The notes under the pieces were generated by a model. That model saw nothing but the letters and a program-made list of their open reading frames with translations, was not told the DNA's origin and made no database searches. Of a stretch of 28,796 nucleotides of DNA, positions 17,044 to 23,759 are shown in pieces. Every line of letters starts with the position of its first letter. Position 1 is the first letter of the stretch. The position numbers and the translations under genes are program-made. This stretch comes from Holophagaceae bacterium UBA692 (lineage in GTDB: Bacteria > Acidobacteriota > Holophagae > Holophagales > Holophagaceae), in the NCBI GenBank assembly GCA_002297665.1, contig DBMS01000285.1:1-28796 (forward strand), read 5' to 3'.

Positions 17044-17247
17044 TTAGTCGCACTTCTGGGTGGTGATGCCGCTCCACCTGCAAGTGTGGAGGGATCCACA
17101 GGTATTTCGGCTGGTCGTGAGTGTGATCACGTGGGTCGTGGTCCGGGCCGTAGCGCAGATCGCGGAAGTCGTTCCGCCATGGACGGAGCTTGCCTGGGCA
17201 TCGACGAGAGGAACGATTGTCTCTTTTGTTAATTCGAGTTTTTTCAT
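17044..17247 (-). CDS. lanA: Class I lanthipeptide precursor, copy 1
   Basis: This 67-residue peptide has a leader of 25 residues (MKKLELTKETIVPL followed by VDAQASSVHGG). The 'LxLxKETI' box is typical of the class I lanthipeptide leader family and is the expected LanB/LanC recognition element. The double glycine is the expected C39 cleavage site. The 42-residue core has 17 Ser/Thr and four Cys, at core positions 6, 25, 31 and 41. Plausible ring partners lie three or four residues before each Cys (SAIC, SRNTC, SLHTC, TTQKC). A weak GAGAAA-like ribosome site lies about nine bases upstream. It lies 27 bases downstream of the second precursor and just before lanC. Ring pattern and activity are not predictable from sequence. 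Confidence 0.93.
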   Translation of the reverse strand: MKKLELTKETIVPLVDAQASSVHGGTTSAICATARTTTHVITLTTSRNTCGSLHTCRWSGITTQKCD

Positions 17248-17274
17248 GTTTAGTGGTTTCTCAATTTTTGGTTA

Positions 17275-17475
17275 TTAACAGGCGACGGTGGTGATGCCGC
17301 GCCGCGTTGGACAACTGTCAAGGGTTCCGCACGTGTTGGCGCTTGTGGTAAACTTCGTCCATCGGGTCACGACCGTGAAGCCTGCGCAAGCCACGGTCGA
17401 AGCGCCATTGACTGAAAGTGCCTGTTGCTCGTTGAGCGGGAGGATGGTCTCGCGCTCGATAAGGATTTTCTTCAT
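17275..17475 (-). CDS. lanA: Class I lanthipeptide precursor, copy 2 (promoter-proximal)
   Basis: This 66-residue peptide is the first gene of the operon and has a good ribosome site (GAGGAG at 17484-17489, eight bases before the ATG). The leader (MKKILIERETILPL then NEQQALSVNGA) is also 25 residues and keeps the ETI box, but ends in GA instead of GG; both are accepted by C39 peptidases in this family. The 41-residue core has Cys at positions 5, 24, 30 and 41. It shares with copy 1 the segments TTSxNTCG, LxxC and GITTxxC, while the middle (about core 7-17) differs completely. The two are diverged paralogues rather than recent copies. They may be two products of the same enzymes or a cooperating pair. 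Confidence 0.93.
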   Translation of the reverse strand: MKKILIERETILPLNEQQALSVNGASTVACAGFTVVTRWTKFTTSANTCGTLDSCPTRRGITTVAC

Positions 17476-17651
17476 TACTGGGTCTCCTCGTAAAAAGGGT
17501 GTTATGTCGGTTCACCAGTCCGGCTTTTGGACAGTGAACAGCACGGGAAACATGCGATTCTGCTCTGGGTGGTTCCATAAAATAAAATTAAATTTGGAAG
17601 ATTTATGAAACATTGCACTTGAAGCAAACACATGCCGAAGGTGGAGGGGGA
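17476..17651. promoter_or_regulatory. AT-rich divergent promoter region between the lan operon and the RDD-esterase gene
   Basis: Both flanking genes point away from this stretch, so it must hold their promoters unless each is read from outside. By hand count, bases 17581-17640 are only 18 of 60 G or C, far below the surroundings. Two overlapping TAAAAT boxes (17578-17588, plus strand) and TTTAAT (17587-17592, minus strand) could be -10 elements, but no convincing -35 box stands at the right distance in either direction. An alternative sigma factor or activator is possible. Confidence 0.45.
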
Positions 17652-19886
17652 ATGAGAATGGCTCGAGCGCAATGGAACCTGGATCCGCAGGTGGCTGGGA
17701 GCGGCCTCCCGGACGTCATGGGTGGTGGCTACTTCTTGATCCTTGCCTTGGAGATGACCTGGCCCATATGGGGTGTCTGGAGCCTTCTCTACCTGTTGCT
17801 TGTCTGTCCAATCCTTTGGAGCCGCCTCCTCCGCAGGCTGGGGGTGGATGGACCGCAGGATATCGGGCCTTTGCTGGTCCCGATGCTGGCGGCCGTCCTC
17901 CTTTCCCTGGGTGTGGGGTTCGCTGTCCTTATCCACTTCGGGGGACGGCTGCCGGATTCCTGGCTTCAAAACCCCACAATGGGCCGCATCCAGACGATGA
18001 TCGCAGCGATTACCGTCCTTCTGGCCGCCTGCCTATGGCGGCAGAGCCGCTACCTTTTCTATGCAATGCCTCTCGGCTTGGGGCTTTGGAAGGCCCTCCC
18101 GCTCTGCGGGGGGTTGGTCCTGGGCGGGCTGGCGATGGTCGGAGTTGGGGGCCTGCTCCTCCTCCGGTTCCAGCGGCGTGAAGGAAATTTTGCCGGAGAG
18201 GCACCTCGGCTTCGGGCTTCGCGGAGCCGGCGGTTTGTGGCCTTCCTCCTGGACCAGGGGCTGGTTGGCCTGCCTGGGTGGATCATCCTGGCCCTGTCTC
18301 CCTTCACGGCGGTGCTGCCCTTTCTGGATGCAGCATGGGCCAGGGCATGGAGCATACTTGCGCTGGCCTTCCAGATGACCCTGGCTGCCCGTGGCCTTAC
18401 CGCCGGGCGTGCGCTCACGGGCCTTGCCTTGATCCGACAGGACGGCGAACCTGTTTCCGCCTTCCGAGGCATGGGACGGGACCTCCTGGCCTTGGTCCTG
18501 TGGGTTCCATTCCTGGCCGACCCTCTGTTTAAAACCCAGGTTCGACTTGCGCGACCGGTGAACTCGGGCTGGGTGAACCCGGGATGCCTCGCCATATCTC
18601 TTGTCGGGATGCTTGCAACGCTCCTGGCCATACCGCGTACTCCATCGCGAGCCACCCGCGCCTGGATTCAACGGAATGGATTGCCCATCGGGGAAGGCGG
18701 GGAGGCTGGCCAGGGCCTTGAGGGCCTCGGTCCCCTCCATGCCTCCTGCCAGGTTGTGGGTTTGGGGGAGGCGACCCATGGAACGCTCGAATCGTCCCGC
18801 GTGAAGGTTGGCCTGATCCAGGTCCTGGCGCGGAATCCGGGTCTTTCGATGATCTGCATCGAAGTGCCCTATCCGAACACCCTGGCCGCCAATCGATTCG
18901 TGCTGGATGGGGTGGGGGACCCACGGCTTGCCGTCCGCGAACTTGGGTTCTGGACCGTGGGGACTGAGGAGGTCCAAGCCCTGCTCGAATGGGTGCGGAG
19001 GTACAATCTGGAGGCCGGCCCTGGATCCCGGATCCGTTTCCTGGGAGTGGACATCCAGGCCATCGGGGCCGCGTGGCGCCAGGTGCGGAACTTCCTGGAA
19101 CGACAGGGTAGGGACCATGAGGCCTGGGCGGCTGCTCATGATCGAGAGATCAGGGGCCTGGGAGAGGTGCTTAGTCCGGGGGTGCCTGCCGTCCAGCTGG
19201 AGCGGGCCCTGGGGATCGTCTCCGAACTCCTGGCCATCCTGGACGCAAACGGGGAGGTCTTTAGGTCCGCCGACCCCACGGGTTTCCGGGAGGCACGTCA
19301 ATGCGCCCTCGTCATGGCCCAGGATCTGCGGTCGTGGTTGGGGGGGCAGGGGGGCCGTGGCGCCTTGCGCGACCGGTTCATGGCCGAGAATCTTCTGGCC
19401 TTCATGAAGGAATATGGGCCCGGAGCGAGGGCCGTAGTCTGGGCCCACAACAGCCATGTCTCCTTCGCACAGGGTTCACTGGATGGTGCAGATCCCATGG
19501 GGTTCCACCTGCGGGCACGACTTGGCGATGGCTACCGGGCTTGGGGGGTGGCCCTCAACGAGGGTACTTTTATTGGCCTGCAGGGAGGTCACCTCCGGGA
19601 AATTCGCCTGAATGCGGCCCGGCCCGGATCCTTGGAGCATGGCCTGGCACAATGCGAACGCAACGCTTTCGCCCTGGATCTGCGCTCTGCCCCAGGCCGG
19701 CAGATCCCAGCATGGTTCCAGCGCCCCCTTGCGTTCCGTTGCATTGGGGCCCTCGTTCCAACGTTCCAAGCGCTACAGTATCGGGCTGTGGTGCCAGCCC
19801 GACAATTCGATGGAGTCCTATTCCTGGGCCATACGAATGCCTCACGACCCCTCGACCTGTTGCCACCATGTCAGGACCTTCCATGA
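17652..19886 (+). CDS. Membrane RDD domain fused to erythromycin-esterase-like hydrolase
   Basis: I start at the ATG at 17652, after a GGAGGGGGA ribosome site (744 residues); the ATG at 17658 is equally possible. The N-terminal 180 residues contain about four hydrophobic helices (e.g. 'VWSLLYLLLVCPILW', 'LLVPMLAAVLLSLGVGF'). An RDD-like membrane domain covers about residues 187-300 ('SRRFVAFLLDQGLVGLPG', 'GLTAGRALTGLALIRQDGEP', 'GMGRDLLALVL'). From about residue 350 is an erythromycin-esterase (PF05139-type) domain: 'VVGLGEATHGTLE' with His376, 'MICIEVPYPNTLAANRFV', 'IRFLGVDIQAIG', 'LRDRFMAENLLAFM' and 'VVWAHNSHVSF' with His599 and His602. The catalytic histidines look intact. It is divergent from the lanthipeptide operon. 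A role in tailoring, turnover or immunity is inference; the true substrate is unknown and need not be a macrolide. Confidence 0.85.
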   Translation: MRMARAQWNLDPQVAGSGLPDVMGGGYFLILALEMTWPIWGVWSLLYLLLVCPILWSRLLRRLGVDGPQDIGPLLVPMLAAVLLSLGVGFAVLIHFGGRLPDSWLQNPTMGRIQTMIAAITVLLAACLWRQSRYLFYAMPLGLGLWKALPLCGGLVLGGLAMVGVGGLLLLRFQRREGNFAGEAPRLRASRSRRFVAFLLDQGLVGLPGWIILALSPFTAVLPFLDAAWARAWSILALAFQMTLAARGLTAGRALTGLALIRQDGEPVSAFRGMGRDLLALVLWVPFLADPLFKTQVRLARPVNSGWVNPGCLAISLVGMLATLLAIPRTPSRATRAWIQRNGLPIGEGGEAGQGLEGLGPLHASCQVVGLGEATHGTLESSRVKVGLIQVLARNPGLSMICIEVPYPNTLAANRFVLDGVGDPRLAVRELGFWTVGTEEVQALLEWVRRYNLEAGPGSRIRFLGVDIQAIGAAWRQVRNFLERQGRDHEAWAAAHDREIRGLGEVLSPGVPAVQLERALGIVSELLAILDANGEVFRSADPTGFREARQCALVMAQDLRSWLGGQGGRGALRDRFMAENLLAFMKEYGPGARAVVWAHNSHVSFAQGSLDGADPMGFHLRARLGDGYRAWGVALNEGTFIGLQGGHLREIRLNAARPGSLEHGLAQCERNAFALDLRSAPGRQIPAWFQRPLAFRCIGALVPTFQALQYRAVVPARQFDGVLFLGHTNASRPLDLLPPCQDLP

Positions 19887-19993
19887 CCCTTGGGATTTCC
19901 TTCACCTCATCCTTCCGCCGGTTTGACGAATCGCCCCAGCTTGGACGCCCTCGGGATGATTTTCTTGGCGGCCCCGGCCCTGCGCTCTGCCTG

Positions 19994-21340
19994 TCACCGG
20001 CCATGACCGGACATTCTGGCGGCCAGGTCCTCCGGTGCGATGAATACGAAGGCGCGACCTTCCTTGACCTTCTCGAGAAGGCCCAGCTCCGCTAATCCGA
20101 GCAGATCGGTTCTGGCCGTCTGGTAGACCACGGCATGGGTCCTTTGGTGCTCCTCGATGCGATAGGCCTTTCCGGGATGCTTCAACGCCTGGGTGAGCAG
20201 GGTCTTTTGCCGGTGGTTGAGCCTGGCGCGCAAGGCTGGCGACTCCGCCAGCATCCGCTCTGCGCCACGCTGTTCCTTGGCCTTTCTGGCGAGGTAGTCA
20301 TGGAGCCCTTGGATGGCCTTGCGGATTGTGGCGAGCTGGTGAATGAGAAAGTAGGTCGTGTCCCCGGCATCGGTCTCGGTGAGGAGGTAGGCCCTTCCAT
20401 ACTGCGCGGGGGCCTTTCGCAGGATATGGGAGATCGAAATGAACTCGGTCAACCCGTATCCGCTCCGCAGCATGGACCAATAAAAGACACCCCGCGCCGT
20501 CCTGCCGTTGCCATCGGCAAAGGGGTGGTCATACCCGATCATGAAGTGAAGCAGGATGGCCCTGAGAACGGGATGCACGAAGGGCCGGTCATTTTCACCG
20601 GCGTTTGCGAAGGCGCACAACCGCTCCATGCGTTCCGGGAGCTCCCGGTGGTCGGGTGGCCGGTGAAGGATCGTTCCTGTGTCGGTGTTGACGACATGAA
20701 TGTCGTTCGTCCGGCGTAGTCGTCCAACCTCTAAGGGGTCGTCCAGGGTGTGCTCGGACACCAACCGGTGGACTTCTAGAATGCGTTCCGGGGTCAGGGG
20801 TGCGTCCTTGAACCCCTGGATGGCTTGCATGGCCATGAAGTTGTTGAAGATCATCTGCTCGCTGCGATCCTTCGGCCTTCTGCCCGTTTGAAGCATCTCG
20901 GTAGCCACCTTGCGGGTCGTGGAAGCACCCTCCAGTTGGCTCGACGTGATGGCTTCCTCGAAAACGGATTTCAGGAGATAGCGGTCGCCGGTCGCAGGTG
21001 TGGCCGCTTCTCCGGATGACTGAATTTTCCCGGCGGCGTCCTGGTCAATGTGGTGCAGATCGATCAGGATGGGCTCCGGGGAGCCGAAGCGGAAGGGAAT
21101 CCCGTCCTTGTCCAGAAGGGGGAGGGGCTTGGAAATGGCTTGCCGGGCCCATCTGATGCCGAGCCACCACTTCTCGTGATCCAGAGGGGCGGGCGGGACG
21201 CGATGCCGCAAATCATCCCAGTGGAGGTAGGCATCCTTTACCAGGGGGCCTGGCTGGAGGCTCAGGATCTCCTGGATTTCCCTGGGACCAAGGCGGTTGA
21301 ACAGGGCGGATGGATCGGGCGGACGATGGGGCAGCTTCAT
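19994..21340 (-). CDS. Class II Fic family protein (probable AMPylase) with C-terminal winged helix
   Basis: This 448-residue Fic protein starts at an ATG with AGGA five bases upstream. The Fic core motif HPFADGNGRTAR occupies residues 272-283, with catalytic His272 and the acidic and Arg residues needed for nucleotide transfer, usually AMP from ATP onto a Ser, Thr or Tyr. The inhibitory motif (S/T)xxxE(G/N) is present before it: Ser133 to Glu137-Gly138 in TSSQLEGA, which defines class II, self-inhibited Fic proteins. The C-terminal 100 residues ('LNHRQKTLLTQALKHPG', 'YQTARTDLLGLAELGLL') form a probable winged-helix domain. No antitoxin-like gene is adjacent, as expected for class II. It is convergent with the RDD-esterase gene. 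Its target is not visible from context. Confidence 0.94.
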   Translation of the reverse strand: MKLPHRPPDPSALFNRLGPREIQEILSLQPGPLVKDAYLHWDDLRHRVPPAPLDHEKWWLGIRWARQAISKPLPLLDKDGIPFRFGSPEPILIDLHHIDQDAAGKIQSSGEAATPATGDRYLLKSVFEEAITSSQLEGASTTRKVATEMLQTGRRPKDRSEQMIFNNFMAMQAIQGFKDAPLTPERILEVHRLVSEHTLDDPLEVGRLRRTNDIHVVNTDTGTILHRPPDHRELPERMERLCAFANAGENDRPFVHPVLRAILLHFMIGYDHPFADGNGRTARGVFYWSMLRSGYGLTEFISISHILRKAPAQYGRAYLLTETDAGDTTYFLIHQLATIRKAIQGLHDYLARKAKEQRGAERMLAESPALRARLNHRQKTLLTQALKHPGKAYRIEEHQRTHAVVYQTARTDLLGLAELGLLEKVKEGRAFVFIAPEDLAARMSGHGR

Positions 21341-21411
21341 GGCGTCCTACTAATAGTGACTCCGATTAGGAGTTTGGTGGTAGGTTAAGCCCCGGGGGCA
21401 GCGGTGTCCAG

Positions 21412-21446
21412 AAAATACTAAAATTGATTTCAATTAGTAGTATTTT
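21412..21446. promoter_or_regulatory. Imperfect AT-rich palindrome upstream of fic
   Basis: AAAATACTA at 21412-21420 is the exact inverse of TAGTATTTT at 21438-21446. Inside these arms ATTGA (21423-21427) is inverted as TCAAT (21430-21434). The arms are slightly asymmetric (two bases versus three between outer and inner parts). It stands about 70 bases before the fic start, so it may be an operator or overlap the promoter. A recombination site is the alternative. Confidence 0.45.
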
Positions 21447-21773
21447 GGCATTTCGCGGCATCCGAACTATGCATGCCTGGCAAGACTCCATCGATATGGT
21501 TCGGCATCTGCCGGACCAGGCATTGCCAGCAACCTTGAGAGCTATTGGCCCGTCCTCACCCGTTTCAAGGTCCCCGTTCGAGTTCCTGGTCGATCCGGCT
21601 TCAACCCACTTCCCGGACCGGTGAAGGACGCGGGGCATCCCTGGGTCATAAGGGGCTTCGGCTCCGCGCTGCCAGTGCCGGGGCGGACGGGTCGACGCCT
21701 CCGATGCGCACAAACCGATCTCCCTGGGGGAGCAGCACTCGGCGCCCTGCAACCCGGGCCTGTGGAATCCATA

Positions 21774-21802
21774 TTGACTGACTAGCCAATCAGCTTTACC
21801 CT
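21774..21802 (+). promoter_or_regulatory. tetR promoter with embedded operator
   Basis: TTGACT (21774-21779) and TACCCT (21797-21802) are 17 bases apart, a plausible -35/-10 pair. The 18-base dyad TGACTGACTAGCCAATCA (21775-21792), centred on CTAG, overlaps the -35 box and fills most of the spacer. TetR binding there would block polymerase, so autorepression is likely. A related site lies before the next gene. Confidence 0.6.
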
Positions 21803-21826
21803 GGTTCCCGGGTTCAAGGTGGAGCG

Positions 21827-22393
21827 ATGGCCAGACCGAAAAGCGAGGACAAGCGCAGCGCCATCCTGGCGGCGGCCACCCGTGTCATCGCCGCCCAGGG
21901 GCTGGGGGCGCCGACGGCCGCCATCGCCAAGGCGGCCGGCATCTCCAACGGGTCGTTGTTCACCTACTTCGAAACGAAAAACGAACTGCTCGACCAGCTC
22001 TACCTGGAGCTCAAGGTCGAAATGGCCTCGATGGCGATGGCGGATCTTCCCACGGGCAGCGCCCCGCGGGCTCAGGTGGAGCACCTGTGGATCCGCTGGC
22101 TGGCGTGGGCCCAGGCCTGCCCGGAGAAGCGCCGGGCGCTTGCGCACCTTTGCGTATCGGACGCCATCACGCCGGCGAGCCGCCAGATTGTCGGGGCGTC
22201 CTTCGCGAACGTCGTGGACCTGCTGGAGGGAATCCGCGCGGCCGGTCCCATGCGCGAGGTTCCCCTGACGTTCGTGCTCGCCTTGATGAACGCGCTGGCG
22301 GACGCGACCCTCGACTTCGCGATCCAGGACCCGGACCGTGCCGATGCGCACGGCAGGGCGGCCTTCGAGGCCTTCTGGCGGATGCTTGCCTGA
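21827..22393 (+). CDS. TetR/AcrR family transcriptional regulator
   Basis: This 188-residue protein has AAGG seven bases before its ATG. The N-terminal DNA-binding domain is classic TetR: 'KRSAILAAATRVIAAQGL', 'TAAIAKAAGISNGSLFTYF' and 'ETKNELLDQLY' cover helices 1 to 4, with the recognition helix around GISNGSLFTYF (about residues 43-53). The remaining helical domain would bind a ligand, often a small hydrophobic molecule, but gives no clue to which. The gene is flanked by two similar operator-like sites, one overlapping its own promoter and one before the following acyltransferase gene, suggesting that it represses both. A run of eight T residues follows the stop, without a strong hairpin. 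Confidence 0.95.
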   Translation: MARPKSEDKRSAILAAATRVIAAQGLGAPTAAIAKAAGISNGSLFTYFETKNELLDQLYLELKVEMASMAMADLPTGSAPRAQVEHLWIRWLAWAQACPEKRRALAHLCVSDAITPASRQIVGASFANVVDLLEGIRAAGPMREVPLTFVLALMNALADATLDFAIQDPDRADAHGRAAFEAFWRMLA

Positions 22394-22411
22394 TTTTTTT
22401 TGCACGGTTTA

Positions 22412-22429
22412 TGACTGACTAGACAACCA
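22412..22429 (+). promoter_or_regulatory. Second TetR operator-like site
   Basis: TGACTGACTAGACAACCA repeats the first eleven bases of the site at 21775-21792 exactly and keeps the CA pair of the right half. It lies 35 bases before the acyltransferase start. The right half-site is weaker than in the first copy, so affinity may be lower. Regulation is inferred from the repeat and its position. Confidence 0.6.
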
Positions 22430-22464
22430 CTCATCCTGGATTCCGCGAAGAAGGTCCGCTTCCC

Positions 22465-23727
22465 ATGCTCGATTCCGCATCTCATCCGACCGCTCCAAAG
22501 GCCTGCCTCTTCCGGCAGGGGTGCCACGGAAGGTCCGCCTTGGCGTTCCGCATCCTGGATGCCATCGACGCCCCGGAGGGATCCGCCTGGGACGCCCTGG
22601 TGGCATCATCGAGCCCGTTCCTCCAGCGCCCCTATCTCCGGGCCGTGGAGGGAGGGCTGCCGCCGGGGGAGGCCATGCGCTACGCCACCTTCCATGAGGA
22701 CGGGCGGCTGGTGGGGGTGGCCTGCTTCCAGCGCACCCGTTTCCAGGGGAGGCCGCTGGGGGAGCGGTTCCAGGGCCGCCCCGTGATGTCCTTCCTGGCC
22801 CGCAGCCTGCGCCTTGCGGAGCGGCCCCTGGACTTCCGGGTGCTTGTCTGCGGAAACCCGATGGTGGCGGGGGACCACGGCTTCCATTTCGACCCGGCCA
22901 TCGAACCGCGCCAGGCGATGGATGCCCTCCTTGCGGCGCTGACCGCGGTGCAGCGCGGGTTCGAGGGAACCGGGAGCATCGATGGCGCCCTCATCAAGGA
23001 CCTGGACCCGGCTGCCAATCCCTTTGGCGAGAGCCTGGGCCGGCACGCGTTCGCGGAGCTGGGCCTCGAGCCCGCCATGGTGCTGCGGCTGGATCCTTCC
23101 TGGGATTGCCTGGAGACCTACCTTGGATGCCTGGCCTCCAAGTACCGCGTGAAGGCCCGGCGCGCCTATGCCAAGTCCCGGACCCTGCAGGTCCGGGATC
23201 TCGCCGCCGAGGATCTCATCCGCCTCCGGGACCGCTGGATGGAGCTGTTCAACGCGGTCTATCAAAGGGCCGAAAACCGCCTGGGCAGGCCCACCTTCGC
23301 CACGTTCCTGAACCTGCGCCGCACGCTGGGGCCGGAATTCATCCTGCGCGGCTACTTCCAGGAAGGCGAGCTGGTGGGCTTCCTCACCGGGTTCGTGTGG
23401 GAGGGCATCCTGGAAGCCCACCTCGTGGGTCTGGACTACGCCCGCAACTCGGAGCTGTCCATCTACCCGCGCCTGCTCTGCGACTACCTGGACCTCGCCA
23501 TCGCCCGAGGATGCCGGCGGCTCCATTACGGACGCACCGCCACCGAGATCAAGAGCACCCTCGGCGCCGAGCCGGTGGCGCAGGTCTGCTACCTGCGCCA
23601 CCGCGACTGCCTTCCGAACCAGGCGGCCCGGCTCATCGCGCCCCGCCTGCGGCCGGAAGCCGCGCCCTTGCGCAAGCCCTTCACGCAGGGGTGGTACGAC
23701 CTGCACCCCCAACCCGCCCTCGGGTGA
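22465..23727 (+). CDS. GNAT-type acyltransferase, BioF2-like/peptidogalycan-type
   Basis: The 420-residue protein starts at an ATG with AAGG about nine bases upstream. It fits the long GNAT proteins (BioF2-like acetyltransferase and 'peptidogalycan biosynthesis' families). An N-terminal half carries 'SSPFLQRPYLRAVEGGLPPG' and 'GRLVGVACFQRTRF'. The C-terminal GNAT half has 'LASKYRVKARRAYAKSR', 'ILRGYFQEGELVGFLTGFV', 'EAHLVGLDYARNSELSIYP' and 'RRLHYGRTATEIKSTLGAE'. The last segment, with a Gly-Arg-Thr-Ala-x-Glu-x-K pattern, is typical of this group. The acyl donor and acceptor are unknown. It follows tetR and an operator-like site, and a metallophosphoesterase gene follows 32 bases later, probably on the same transcript. 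Confidence 0.8.
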   Translation: MLDSASHPTAPKACLFRQGCHGRSALAFRILDAIDAPEGSAWDALVASSSPFLQRPYLRAVEGGLPPGEAMRYATFHEDGRLVGVACFQRTRFQGRPLGERFQGRPVMSFLARSLRLAERPLDFRVLVCGNPMVAGDHGFHFDPAIEPRQAMDALLAALTAVQRGFEGTGSIDGALIKDLDPAANPFGESLGRHAFAELGLEPAMVLRLDPSWDCLETYLGCLASKYRVKARRAYAKSRTLQVRDLAAEDLIRLRDRWMELFNAVYQRAENRLGRPTFATFLNLRRTLGPEFILRGYFQEGELVGFLTGFVWEGILEAHLVGLDYARNSELSIYPRLLCDYLDLAIARGCRRLHYGRTATEIKSTLGAEPVAQVCYLRHRDCLPNQAARLIAPRLRPEAAPLRKPFTQGWYDLHPQPALG

Positions 23728-23759
23728 ACCTGTTCCCGATCCTTCAACCAGGAATCCAC

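Larger units (their letters stand above)
21341..21826. other. 486-base stretch between divergent fic and tetR genes
   Basis: No convincing gene is seen here. The left part holds an AT-rich palindrome and probably the fic promoter. The right end holds the tetR promoter and operator. The middle (about 21470-21770) has several short open frames without ribosome sites or recognisable domains, and could be decayed coding sequence. The minus-strand peptide reading around 21656-21775 looks protein-like but has no start and ends in a stop. Confidence 0.5.

Noticed and set aside
18033..19457. Minus-strand open frame of 474 residues
   Set aside because: Antisense to the RDD-esterase gene whose motifs are clear; no domain seen.
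17652..19886. Calling the Ere-like protein a macrolide resistance gene
   Set aside because: The family has many members of unknown substrate, and the membrane fusion and context do not point to macrolides.
21366..21752. Minus-strand open frame of 128 residues
   Set aside because: Unusual composition, no ribosome site, no domain, and overlaps the AT-rich palindrome.
21656..21775. Minus-strand peptide reading with LLPQGDRFVRIGGVD between fic and tetR
   Set aside because: Looks protein-like but has no start codon with a ribosome site, is short and ends in a stop; at most a decayed gene fragment.
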